The notes under the pieces are model-generated. The model saw nothing but the letters and a program-made list of their open reading frames with translations. It did not search any database and was not told the origin of the DNA. From assembly GCA_023458315.1 (NCBI GenBank), contig JAEXAH010000136.1, forward strand, positions 1 to 35,388: a stretch of DNA of 35,388 nucleotides. Direction: 5' to 3'. This DNA is from Pseudomonadota bacterium. GTDB lineage: Bacteria; Pseudomonadota; Alphaproteobacteria; Rhodospirillales; Magnetospirillaceae. Below, piece after piece: positions 24,743 through 32,679 of this stretch. The position numbers and the translations under genes are program-made. The stretch's first letter is position 1; each line of letters starts with the position of its first letter.

Positions 24743-26431
24743 TCACGCCTCGCGCACGTTGCGCAGGAAGTTTTCCACGGTGCCGCGCAGGGTGTCGGCC
24801 TCGTGCGACAGGGTGCGGGCGCTGGACAGCACCTGACCGGCGGCGGTACCGGTTTCGGCCGCCGCCTGCGACACTTCGCCGATGGTGCCGGACACTTCCT
24901 GGGCGCCGCCCGCCGCCTGCTGGATGTTGCGGGCGATTTCGCTGGTGGCGGCCGATTGTTCCTCGACCGCCGCAGCGATGCTGGTGGAAATGTCGCGGAT
25001 TTCGCCGATGCGGTTGACGATGGCTGAGATGGCCGTCACCGCCTGCTGGGTTGCGCCTTGGACGGCGCCGATCTGCTGGGCGATTTCCTCGGTGGCGCGG
25101 GCGGTCTGGTTGGCCAGCGACTTGACCTCGCCCGCCACCACGGCGAAGCCCTTGCCGGCCTCTCCGGCGCGGGCCGCCTCGATGGTGGCGTTCAGGGCCA
25201 GCAGGTTGGTCTGGCTGGCGATGTCGTTGATCAGCCCCACCACCTCGCCGATGCGGGCCGAGCTTTCGGCCAGGCCGCGCACGGTGGCCTGGGTGGAATC
25301 CGCCTCTTCCGACGCGGTGATGGAGGCGCGGGAGGAACGGTCCACCTGTTGGCCGATCTCGACGATGGAATTGGACAATTCCTCGGCGGCGCTGGCCACG
25401 GTTTGCAGGCTGGCCGAGGTCTGTTCGGTGGCGGCGGCGACGATGGTGGCGCGCTGGTTGGTGTGTTCGGCGGTGGTGGTCATGGCCTGGGCGGTGGCCT
25501 CCATCTCGGCGCTGGCGCCGGACACGATGGACAGCACGCCGGTCACTGCCTGGTCGAAATCGCGGGTCATGCTTTCGATGGCTTGGGCGCGGCGTTCGCG
25601 CTCGGCCTGGGCGGCCTGTTGTTCGGCGGCCAGTTGCTCGGCGCGGATCATGTTGTCCTTGAACACCTGCACCGCCGACGCCATGGCGCCGATCTCGTCG
25701 CCGCGTCCGCGTCCGGGGATGGCGATGCCCTTGTCGCCTTCGGCCAGCCGGGTCATGGCGGTGGTCATGGCGCTGATCGGCGTGCCGATGCCGCGCCGCG
25801 CCAGCAGCGAGAACGTCACCGACAGCGCCAGGGCGATCACCGCCGCCGCGACGATCAGGTTGCGCGACGAGAGGTACGAGGCGATCACGTCGTTGCGGCC
25901 GTCGGCGGCGCCCTTGTCGTTGAAGGCGATGGCGCGGTCCAGTGCCTCGCGCACCGCCTTGTTGCGCGGCCGACCGTCCTTGATCTGCAAATTCCGGGCT
26001 TCGTCGTCGCGGTTCTGGCGCGACAGCGCCAGCATGCGGTCCGACATCTCCACATAGGACGTCCAGGTGCGGTCGATCTCCACCGACATGGCCTCTTCCT
26101 CGGGGCCTGTCACCAGGGTCTGGTAGGTGGTGCGCAGGGTGACGATCTTGGCGCGGGTGGCGCGGATGCGGTCGTCCATCTCGGCGATGTCGGCCGGTTC
26201 GGCGGCCAGCATGTGGCCGATCTCGAACATGCGGTGTTCCATCACCGCCGCGTCCAGATTGGCCAGAACCCGCACGCTGGGCAGCCAGTTGTCGGTGATG
26301 GCCATCACTTGGACGTTGGTGGCGGACATGCGCAGCAGCGACAGCATGCCCGTGGCCAGGGTCAGGACGGCGAGGACGGCGAAAGCCGTCATCAGCTTGG
26401 TCGGAATGGTGATGTCGCTGAGTGAACGCAT
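24743..26431 (-). CDS. Methyl-accepting chemotaxis protein
   Basis: 562 residues. A membrane helix (about 11-32) and a second one (about 195-215) flank a four-helix-bundle-like periplasmic sensor. HAMP and a cytoplasmic signalling coiled coil follow, with the same NDIASQTNLLALNATIEAAR tip as the other receptor. The two cytoplasmic halves are very similar, while the sensor halves differ, so they probably detect different signals through the same CheA. No C-terminal CheR-binding pentapeptide. ATG at 26431 follows GGGGGA by about seven bases; an upstream ATG at 26518 would add 29 non-family residues. Its own 5' region (26432-26649) holds a GGACA-GGGGG-TGTCC inverted repeat at 26492-26506 of unknown role. 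Confidence 0.93.
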   Translation of the reverse strand: MRSLSDITIPTKLMTAFAVLAVLTLATGMLSLLRMSATNVQVMAITDNWLPSVRVLANLDAAVMEHRMFEIGHMLAAEPADIAEMDDRIRATRAKIVTLRTTYQTLVTGPEEEAMSVEIDRTWTSYVEMSDRMLALSRQNRDDEARNLQIKDGRPRNKAVREALDRAIAFNDKGAADGRNDVIASYLSSRNLIVAAAVIALALSVTFSLLARRGIGTPISAMTTAMTRLAEGDKGIAIPGRGRGDEIGAMASAVQVFKDNMIRAEQLAAEQQAAQAERERRAQAIESMTRDFDQAVTGVLSIVSGASAEMEATAQAMTTTAEHTNQRATIVAAATEQTSASLQTVASAAEELSNSIVEIGQQVDRSSRASITASEEADSTQATVRGLAESSARIGEVVGLINDIASQTNLLALNATIEAARAGEAGKGFAVVAGEVKSLANQTARATEEIAQQIGAVQGATQQAVTAISAIVNRIGEIRDISTSIAAAVEEQSAATSEIARNIQQAAGGAQEVSGTIGEVSQAAAETGTAAGQVLSSARTLSHEADTLRGTVENFLRNVREA

Positions 26432-26649
26432 GTGATTTTCCCCCTGGCTCAACAATCCTGAGCATCGGATAACTAGTTTGTGTACGAGCCCGGACAGGGG
26501 GTGTCCATGTAAATGCAATCACCTTACGCGCAAGAAGGATGTGCGTTCATACCAACGAAATAGAAAAACGGCTTTGGGTGTTCATGCCTTTCGGGCATTA
26601 ACCGCAATGAGTGTGCGGCGCAACATGGCACGGGCCATGGCGGTGCCGG

Positions 26650-27099
26650 TCACATGAAACTGGGGGTGTCGCCGTATTCCGCCAGTTCGACGATGGCGCC
26701 GTCGGGATCGCGCACATAGGCCATGCGCTTGCCCACCGGCACGATGTCGTGCGGGACGGCGATGATCAGCGGCGGTTCCGCCAGGGTGGACAGGCAGGCT
26801 TCGATATTGTCCACCCGGATGGCGAAATGGCGCAGCCCCGGCGTGGCGACGTGGGAATTGGCCGCCAGCGCCGTGCCGTCCGTCCCTTCGTAGCGCAACA
26901 ATTCCACCCGGCACTGACCGCCATTGCCCCCCAGGATGACGCAGCGCGCCCGTGCCCCGGTGATGCCGGTGACGTCCTCGAACCACGGCCCCTCCAGCAC
27001 GCGGTCCATCATCACCGTCAGCCCCAGCAGATGGCCGTAGAAGGCGACGGAACGGTCGATGTCCGACACCACGATGTTGACGTGATCCAGGCGGGCCAT
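26650..27099 (-). CDS. VOC (glyoxalase/bleomycin-resistance fold) family protein
   Basis: 149 residues with two beta-alpha-beta-beta-beta modules. The likely metal ligands His6 (LDHVNI), Glu66 (VELLRY), His91 (RHFAIRV) and Glu138 (IVELAEYG) match the H-E-H-E arrangement of glyoxalase I and methylmalonyl-CoA epimerase. R-D-P-D-G near 130 is a family hallmark. Substrate not assignable. It begins six bases after the stop of an unknown-family gene and is probably co-transcribed with it and its paralogue. Confidence 0.85.
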   Translation of the reverse strand: MARLDHVNIVVSDIDRSVAFYGHLLGLTVMMDRVLEGPWFEDVTGITGARARCVILGGNGGQCRVELLRYEGTDGTALAANSHVATPGLRHFAIRVDNIEACLSTLAEPPLIIAVPHDIVPVGKRMAYVRDPDGAIVELAEYGDTPSFM

Positions 27100-27105
27100 G
27101 GCGCG

Positions 27106-28254
27106 TTACCGGGGCAGGTCGGTGTAGAACTGGATCAGCAACGGCGCCTTGCGGTTGCGTTCCTGGTCGGTGCGGCCCAGGCTTTGGATCAGCATCTTCA
27201 GGAACATGCGGTCCACCTTGGGCAGATCGTAGAAGGCGCGGATCACCAGCAAATCGCCGCCGTGATGGTCCAGCGATCCCAGCGCCGCCAGCACGGCGTC
27301 GCGGAACGCGCCCTGGCGGGCCTGGTCGTTCTTGGACGCCGGGTTGAATTCCTGCTGATAGATCTGGGCCAGCCGCTGCCATTCGTCGGCCAGCACCTCG
27401 CCGTCATAGCGGATCAGCCGTTGCAGCATGGGGATGTCGGTGTAATAGGGCGGGATATATTCGTGCTTGGCGCCGTCTTCCTTGAACACCGCCCAGGGAT
27501 TGTCCTCGGGCTTGATGGTGCCCTTGCCCTTGGCGGTGGCCCGCGCCGGGTCGAATCCCTGCCAGCGCTGGTCCCAGTAATGCAGGATGGGGTTGTTGTC
27601 CTCGCCCGCCAGGATCATGCCCAGCAGCCGGTCGGCGCTGCCCTTTTGCTGCCAGTTGCGGCTGGCGGCCAGTTCCTTGATACGGCGGGTCGAGCGGATG
27701 GTCTTGACCACGTAGTCCCGCACCACCTTTTCGAAGATGGCGGCGAATTGCGGGGCCACCATGAACGGCCGCGGGATATGTGGGCGCGAGCCGGTGCAGG
27801 CCAGGGCGTTCAGCACCCGGCGGACGTGGCGGGCGATGGTTTCGTCGAACAGGGTGGCGAAGTCGCCGCCCTCGATGGGTTCCTCGTCCGCCGCCAATTC
27901 CTCCATCACCGCCTCGGTGGTGGTTTCCTCGGACGGCTGCATCCCTGCCAGCATGTCCCGCGACAGGTCGAACAGCATCCAGCGTTCCTGGTCGCGGGTG
28001 CCGTCGTCGCCGGGCGGCAACAGGGCTTCGAAATGGTCCTGGCTGGCGGCGAACACTGCGTCGCGGCCGCTGCGTTCCAGCGCTTTTTCCAGGATGACGT
28101 TGAAGATCAGTTCCAATTGCCGGGCGCTGGCCCATTTCAGGGTTTCCGGGTCGCCCAGGGTCATGCGCCGCACCATCAGGATGCGGGTCACGTCCAGCCG
28201 CTGGGTGATCGCCACCAGTTCGGCCACCTTGGATTCAAACGCCTTGACGTCCAT
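27106..28254 (-). CDS. Uncharacterised protein, shorter member of a tandem paralogue pair
   Basis: 382 residues; I do not recognise the family. Soluble by appearance: no signal peptide or membrane helix, with high predicted helix content and many Trp, Arg and acidic residues. It shares with the upstream neighbour a set of motifs in the same order: R-R-M-T-x-x-D-P-E with W-A-S-x-R-Q-L (29-47), T-L-F-D-x-T-I (134-140), N-P-x-L-H-x-W-D-x-R-W (221-231), P-E-D-N-P-W (249-254), Y-I-P-P (266-269), Q-A-R-x-G-A-F-R-D (311-319) and G-R-x-D-x-E-R near 360. These read like family-wide constraints, not low complexity. ATG at 28254 directly follows GGGCAGG, a poorly spaced ribosome site. VOC gene follows six bases after the stop. 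Confidence 0.8.
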   Translation of the reverse strand: MDVKAFESKVAELVAITQRLDVTRILMVRRMTLGDPETLKWASARQLELIFNVILEKALERSGRDAVFAASQDHFEALLPPGDDGTRDQERWMLFDLSRDMLAGMQPSEETTTEAVMEELAADEEPIEGGDFATLFDETIARHVRRVLNALACTGSRPHIPRPFMVAPQFAAIFEKVVRDYVVKTIRSTRRIKELAASRNWQQKGSADRLLGMILAGEDNNPILHYWDQRWQGFDPARATAKGKGTIKPEDNPWAVFKEDGAKHEYIPPYYTDIPMLQRLIRYDGEVLADEWQRLAQIYQQEFNPASKNDQARQGAFRDAVLAALGSLDHHGGDLLVIRAFYDLPKVDRMFLKMLIQSLGRTDQERNRKAPLLIQFYTDLPR

Positions 28255-28349
28255 CCTGCCCGTTTCCCCGTCCCTCGTTCGTTGGTCGGCCCCCGCCTAT
28301 ACGAAGGAAATAGCCTACTGCCTGTGCGCAAGCAAGCCTTTCAACGGAC

Positions 28350-29636
28350 TCAGCCGGTCAGGTTCTGCACGAAATGCAGCAGATAGGGGGCGTTGCGGCG
28401 CCGTTCCGCGTCGTTGCGGCCGAAATTGGTGACAAGACGACGCAGGAAGGTGGCGTCGATGCGCGGGAACATGAAATAGGCTTTCATGGCGAAGAACTCG
28501 CCCACATGGTCGGGCAGCTTGCTGGCCCATTTCATCAGCCCGTCGCGGAAGGCACCCTCGCGCGCCTGTTCCTGGCGGCCGTTGGGGGTGAATTCCTGTT
28601 CGTACAACTGGCTGATCTCGCGCCATGCCTTGGCGAAGGCTTCCATCTCGTAGCGCAGCAGGTCCTTCAGCACCTCGACGTCGTCTTCGTCCGGCGGGAT
28701 GTAATTGCTTTTGGTGGCGTCCTCGCGGAACAGCGGCCAGGGATTGTCCTCGGGCTTGCCCTTCTTGCCCTTGGCGGCGCGAAAGGCATTCCAGCGGGTG
28801 TCCCAATGGTGCAGCACCGGGTTGTTGACCTCGCCCGCCTGGATGATGTCGATCAGCTTGGCGCCGCCGACCTCGGCCCAATTGTAGGTCATGCCCAATT
28901 GCTGGATATGGCGCGAGGTCCGCATGGGCGGCAGCACCATGCGGCGCAGCACGTCCTCGTAACAGGCCGAGAATTGCGGCGCCAGGATGAACGGCAGCCG
29001 GTCGTCGCGCACGCCGCCGCGCACCTGGAACAGCCCCAGCATCTTGCGCGAGAAGCTGCAAATGGTGTCGTCGAACAGGGTGGGGAAGTCGCTGAACGGC
29101 GCGTCGTCGTCGCTTTCGGCGGCGCCGCCGCCACGCAGGTTGCCGGGCAACGCCACCCGTTCCAGGTCCGGCCCCAACTGGGCGGCGAACAGCGGCGGCG
29201 GTTCCTTGATGGGCGAGCTTTGGCGGGTGGTGCGGGCCGGGGCGCGGGCCGGGCCGATGGACAGCAGCTTTTCCAGCGCCGCCTCGTGCTCGGACAGTGG
29301 CGCCTGGGGGTTGCCCAGCATCTGGGCGGCGATGGCCGTCAGCACCTGGATATCTTCGTCGCGGGCCGCCGGGTTGGCGGGGGGCAGCATGGGGGCGAAG
29401 CCCTTGTCGCGCGCTTCGCGCAGGCGGTCCAGCCCGACCCGCTCGATGGCCTTGGCGACGATCACCGAAAACACCACCTGCAACTGTCGCTCGCTGGCCC
29501 AGCGCCGGCTTTCCGGGTCGGCCATGGTCATGCGTCGCAACAGCAGAATCTGGGGGATGTCCAGGTGCCGCGTGGCGGAAATCAGATTGGCGACCTTGAC
29601 CTCGAAGGTCTTGTTGTCCTGCGGAGTGCTGCTCAT
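28350..29636 (-). CDS. Uncharacterised protein, longer member of a tandem paralogue pair
   Basis: 428 residues, homologous along its length to the gene downstream (motifs at about 34-52, 186-192, 272-282, 295-300, 312-315, 357-365 and 406-412). It carries an extra region of about 60-70 residues near 110-180 that is rich in Pro, Ala and Ser and probably a disordered linker. Family and function not recognised. No membrane or export signal. Start: ATG 29636 (MSSTPQDNKTFEVK) follows GAGGG; in-frame ATGs at 29657 and 29705 would add residues lacking in the paralogue. A candidate promoter precedes it, and the 95-base gap to the paralogue holds another possible one (TTGCTT-17-TATTTC). Confidence 0.8.
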   Translation of the reverse strand: MSSTPQDNKTFEVKVANLISATRHLDIPQILLLRRMTMADPESRRWASERQLQVVFSVIVAKAIERVGLDRLREARDKGFAPMLPPANPAARDEDIQVLTAIAAQMLGNPQAPLSEHEAALEKLLSIGPARAPARTTRQSSPIKEPPPLFAAQLGPDLERVALPGNLRGGGAAESDDDAPFSDFPTLFDDTICSFSRKMLGLFQVRGGVRDDRLPFILAPQFSACYEDVLRRMVLPPMRTSRHIQQLGMTYNWAEVGGAKLIDIIQAGEVNNPVLHHWDTRWNAFRAAKGKKGKPEDNPWPLFREDATKSNYIPPDEDDVEVLKDLLRYEMEAFAKAWREISQLYEQEFTPNGRQEQAREGAFRDGLMKWASKLPDHVGEFFAMKAYFMFPRIDATFLRRLVTNFGRNDAERRRNAPYLLHFVQNLTG

Positions 29637-29725
29637 CCCGCCCTCATCGGCACGCATGCGCGCCGAAACGTTGCCAAACGACCCGCCGCCCCCAAAGGCG
29701 GGCATCGTCCCCTGTCCCGATTGCT

Positions 29726-29754
29726 AGCATGGGCCACGGCACGCACGCGGTCAA
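29726..29754 (-). promoter_or_regulatory. Candidate promoter for the unknown-paralogue operon
   Basis: Minus strand TTGACC (29754-29749) and CATGCT (29731-29726) with a 17-base spacer, about 90 bases before the ATG at 29636. Good -35, moderate -10. Confidence 0.4.
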
Positions 29755-29779
29755 TCGGGGCAATAGCCGAGAAAACGCC

Positions 29780-30490
29780 TCAGCGCGCGGAAACGATCTC
29801 GCCGTGGCGGGTGCAGGCGGCCTCGGCCAGATCGACGAAGGTGTCGGTGACGTCGTCGGGCTTGGCGATCTTGCTCTTGTCCTCGCCGGGAAAGGCGATT
29901 TCGCGCATGCGGGTGTCGACCACGCCGGGATCGACCAGATTGACGCGCAGCTTGCTGATGCGCTCGACCTCGGCCGCCCAGGTCTTGACGATGACCTCCA
30001 GCGCCGCCTTGCCCGCCGCATATACGCCCCAGAACGGTTGCGCGCCATGGGCCAGATTGTCGGTGACGAAGATGGCGCGGCCGGATTCCGAGGTGCGCAG
30101 CAGCGGGTCCAGCGCCCGGATCAGGCGGTACGTGGCGGTGACGTTGATGTCGAACGCCGCCTGAAAATGCTTTTGGTCCACATGGCCGATGGGGGCCAGA
30201 CCGCCGCCGATGTCGCCCGCGTTGCCCACCAGGATGTCCAGCTTGCCGAAACGCTGGTACAGGGCGGCGGCCATCTGGTCGATCTCGTCGAAACGGCGCA
30301 GGTCCAGCGGCACCAGCACCGCTTTGCCACCCATGTCGGCGATTTCGTCGTCCAGTTCCTCCAGCGCGCCGATAGTGCGGGCCACGCAGATGACGGTCGC
30401 ACCCTCGGCGGCGAAACGCTTGGCCACCGCGCGGCCGATGCCGCGCGACGCGCCGGTGATAAGGGCCAGACGGCCGTCCAGACGTCCCAT
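29780..30490 (-). CDS. Short-chain dehydrogenase/reductase family protein lacking the catalytic serine
   Basis: 236 residues of a Rossmann-fold SDR. The cofactor motif TGASRGIG is at 12-19, structural N-A-G at 90-92, Asn116 of the catalytic tetrad in D-I-N-V, and Tyr157/Lys161 in YAAGK. The residue 13 before the tyrosine, usually serine, is Asp144 (FVTDNLAHGA). The cofactor could be NAD(H) or NADP(H); substrate unknown. The ATG shares its A with the purF stop (TAATG), so it is coupled to purF. Upstream extension of the frame inside purF has no protein character. Related to SDRs annotated near purF in other Rhodospirillales, as I recall. Confidence 0.88.
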   Translation of the reverse strand: MGRLDGRLALITGASRGIGRAVAKRFAAEGATVICVARTIGALEELDDEIADMGGKAVLVPLDLRRFDEIDQMAAALYQRFGKLDILVGNAGDIGGGLAPIGHVDQKHFQAAFDINVTATYRLIRALDPLLRTSESGRAIFVTDNLAHGAQPFWGVYAAGKAALEVIVKTWAAEVERISKLRVNLVDPGVVDTRMREIAFPGEDKSKIAKPDDVTDTFVDLAEAACTRHGEIVSAR

Positions 30491-31914
30491 TACGATCCGC
30501 TCTTTTCCAGATAGTCGGTGGGTTCGACCGGGTATTCGCCGGTGAAGCAGGCGTCGCAGAATTGCGGCGCCTTGGCGTCGCGACCGTTCTCGCCCACCGC
30601 CTTGTACAGACCGTCGATGGAGATGAAGGCCAGCGAGTCCACGCCGATCAGCTTGGCCATGCCCTCGACGTCGTAGCGCGCCGCCAGCAGCTTGTCGCGT
30701 TCCGGGGTGTCGATGCCGAAATAGCACGGGAAGCTGGTGGGCGGCGAGGAGATGCGCATGTGCACCTCGGTGGCGCCCGCCTGGCGGACCAGTTCGACGA
30801 TCTTGCGGCTGGTGGTGCCGCGCACGATGGAATCGTCCACCAGAACCACCCGCTTGCCCGCGATGCTGGCGCGGTTGGGGTTGTGCTTCATCTTGACGCC
30901 CGCATGGCGGGTGCGGTCGGTCGGCTGGATGAAGGTGCGGCCCACGTAATGATTGCGGATGATGCCCAGCTCGAACGGAATCCCCGCCTCGGTGGCGAAG
31001 CCGATGGCGGCTGGCACGCCGGAATCCGGTACCGGCACGATCACGTCGGCGGTGACGCCGCTTTCCCGGGCCAGTTGGGCGCCGATGCGCTTGCGCGCCT
31101 CGTAGACGCTGGTGCCTTCCATGATCGAATCGGGGCGGGCGAAATAGATGTACTCGAAGATGCAGAAGCGGCTCTTGCGGTCGCCGAACGGCTTGAGCGA
31201 GCGGATGCCGTCATCGTTGATGACCACGATCTCGCCCGGTTCCACGTCGCGCACGAATTCGGCGCCGATGATGTCCAGCGCGCAGGTTTCCGACGCCAGC
31301 ACCCACGACCCGTCCAGCTTGCCCAGCACCAGCGGGCGGATGCCCAGCGGGTCGCGCACGCCGACCACGCCGTCCTTGGTCAGACACACCAGGGAATAGG
31401 CGCCCTCGATCTGGCGCAGGGCGTCGATCAGTCGGTCCTCGACGGTGGAATACAGGCTGATGGCGATCAGGTGGACGATGACTTCGGTGTCGGTGGTGCT
31501 TTGGAACAGGCAGCCGCGCTTGACCAGTTGGCGGCGCACGGCGGCGGCGTTGGTCAGATTGCCGTTATGGGCCAGGGCCAGGCCGCCGAATTCCATTTCC
31601 GCGAACAGCGGCTGCACGTTGCGCAGCAGGGTCTCGCCGGTGGTGGAATAGCGCACATGGCCGATGGCGCGGTTGCCCTTGAGCTTGCGGATCACCGCCT
31701 CGTTGCCGAAGCAATCCTCGACGTGGCCCAGGTCGCGGTGGTTGTGGAAGCTTTCACCGTCGAACGAGACGATGCCCGCCGCCTCCTGGCCGCGATGCTG
31801 AAGCGCATGCAGGCCCAACGCCACCAGGGCGGCCGATTCGGGATGGCCGTGAATGCCGAAGACGCCGCATTCCTCGCGCAGATGATCGTCGTCGAAAGGA
31901 TTGGTGGTGAACAT
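30490..31914 (-). CDS. purF: Amidophosphoribosyltransferase
   Basis: 474 residues. The N-terminal nucleophile glutaminase has the catalytic Cys at residue 16 (E-E-C-G-V-F-G), preceded by a 15-residue propeptide like the B. subtilis type. The phosphoribosyltransferase half has the PRPP loop VVLVDDSIVRGTTS. Cysteines in F-C-I-F-E-Y, F-P-C-Y-F-G and F-C-D-A-C-F indicate the [4Fe-4S]-containing subclass. It makes phosphoribosylamine, the first purine step. Start uncertain: ATG 31914 gives MFTTNPFDDD, which fits family N-termini; ATG 31932, overlapping the cvpA stop, would add six residues. It is coupled to cvpA upstream and the SDR downstream. Confidence 0.95.
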   Translation of the reverse strand: MFTTNPFDDDHLREECGVFGIHGHPESAALVALGLHALQHRGQEAAGIVSFDGESFHNHRDLGHVEDCFGNEAVIRKLKGNRAIGHVRYSTTGETLLRNVQPLFAEMEFGGLALAHNGNLTNAAAVRRQLVKRGCLFQSTTDTEVIVHLIAISLYSTVEDRLIDALRQIEGAYSLVCLTKDGVVGVRDPLGIRPLVLGKLDGSWVLASETCALDIIGAEFVRDVEPGEIVVINDDGIRSLKPFGDRKSRFCIFEYIYFARPDSIMEGTSVYEARKRIGAQLARESGVTADVIVPVPDSGVPAAIGFATEAGIPFELGIIRNHYVGRTFIQPTDRTRHAGVKMKHNPNRASIAGKRVVLVDDSIVRGTTSRKIVELVRQAGATEVHMRISSPPTSFPCYFGIDTPERDKLLAARYDVEGMAKLIGVDSLAFISIDGLYKAVGENGRDAKAPQFCDACFTGEYPVEPTDYLEKSGS

Positions 31915-31931
31915 GGGTGCCGCCGTTCGCA

Positions 31932-32645
31932 TCACTGGTTGGTCTGGAACAGCCGGTCCATCTGGCTCCGGCTTTCCTTGTCATAGCCCTTGCCCGTCTT
32001 GGCCGGGGCGGGTTGCTCGCCCGGCTTGGCCGGAACGGGCTGCTTGTCCTCGACCGGCGGCGTCGCCGTCGGCTGGGGGGCAACGAACTGGCGGAATTTC
32101 TGTTCCGCCTCGATCAGGTCGCGGGCCTCGCCCTTGACCTGGTTGGTCTTGTGCTCGGCCGCGCCGAAATTGTCGGGCGCCAGGCCGCGGATCATGCCCG
32201 CGCCGCGTTCCAGCCACGGCCGGGTCTTGGCGTTGGCCAGCCAGTCGGGCAGTTCGGGGCCGGTCAGCATGGTGATCAGCAGGAACGCCAGACTGACCAG
32301 GGCGGCGCCCAGACCCAATCCGAACACGAAGCCCAACGACGAATCAACGCTGTTCAGCGCGCTGCGCCGCACGCTGTCCGACACCTTCTTGGTGACGATG
32401 GACAACACCAGCAGCGACACCAGGAACAGCACGATGCCGGTGGCCAGATCGGCGCCCAGCGCCGAATCGATATGGGAACGGAAGAACGGCTGCGCCAGGG
32501 GGAAGCCGTAGAAGGTGGCGGCCACCGCGCCGATCCAGGCGCCGATGGCCAGGACCTGATGGACGAAGCCCCGGAAAAAGGAGAACGCCGCCAGTCCCAG
32601 CATGACGACGGCGACGATGATGTCCACGGCGGTGAAGTTGCCCAT
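31932..32645 (-). CDS. cvpA: CvpA family membrane protein
   Basis: 237 residues. Four hydrophobic helices lie in the first 150 residues (starting MGNFTAVDIIVAVVMLGLAA), with the family's F-F-R-G-F motif near 23. A charged, Pro/Ala/Lys-rich cytoplasmic or periplasmic tail follows from about 165. CvpA is needed for colicin V production in E. coli and is associated with bile and envelope stress tolerance; its biochemical role is unclear. The cvpA-purF order is the classical arrangement. The stop overlaps the region of the purF start. Confidence 0.9.
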   Translation of the reverse strand: MGNFTAVDIIVAVVMLGLAAFSFFRGFVHQVLAIGAWIGAVAATFYGFPLAQPFFRSHIDSALGADLATGIVLFLVSLLVLSIVTKKVSDSVRRSALNSVDSSLGFVFGLGLGAALVSLAFLLITMLTGPELPDWLANAKTRPWLERGAGMIRGLAPDNFGAAEHKTNQVKGEARDLIEAEQKFRQFVAPQPTATPPVEDKQPVPAKPGEQPAPAKTGKGYDKESRSQMDRLFQTNQ

Positions 32646-32679
32646 GATGGCAGGCGGCTCTTTCGTCGTCTTCCGGTCG

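Noticed and set aside
26590..26610. Small TGCC/GGCA hairpin after the VOC gene as a terminator
   Set aside because: Only four pairs, and the nearby T-run is too far away.
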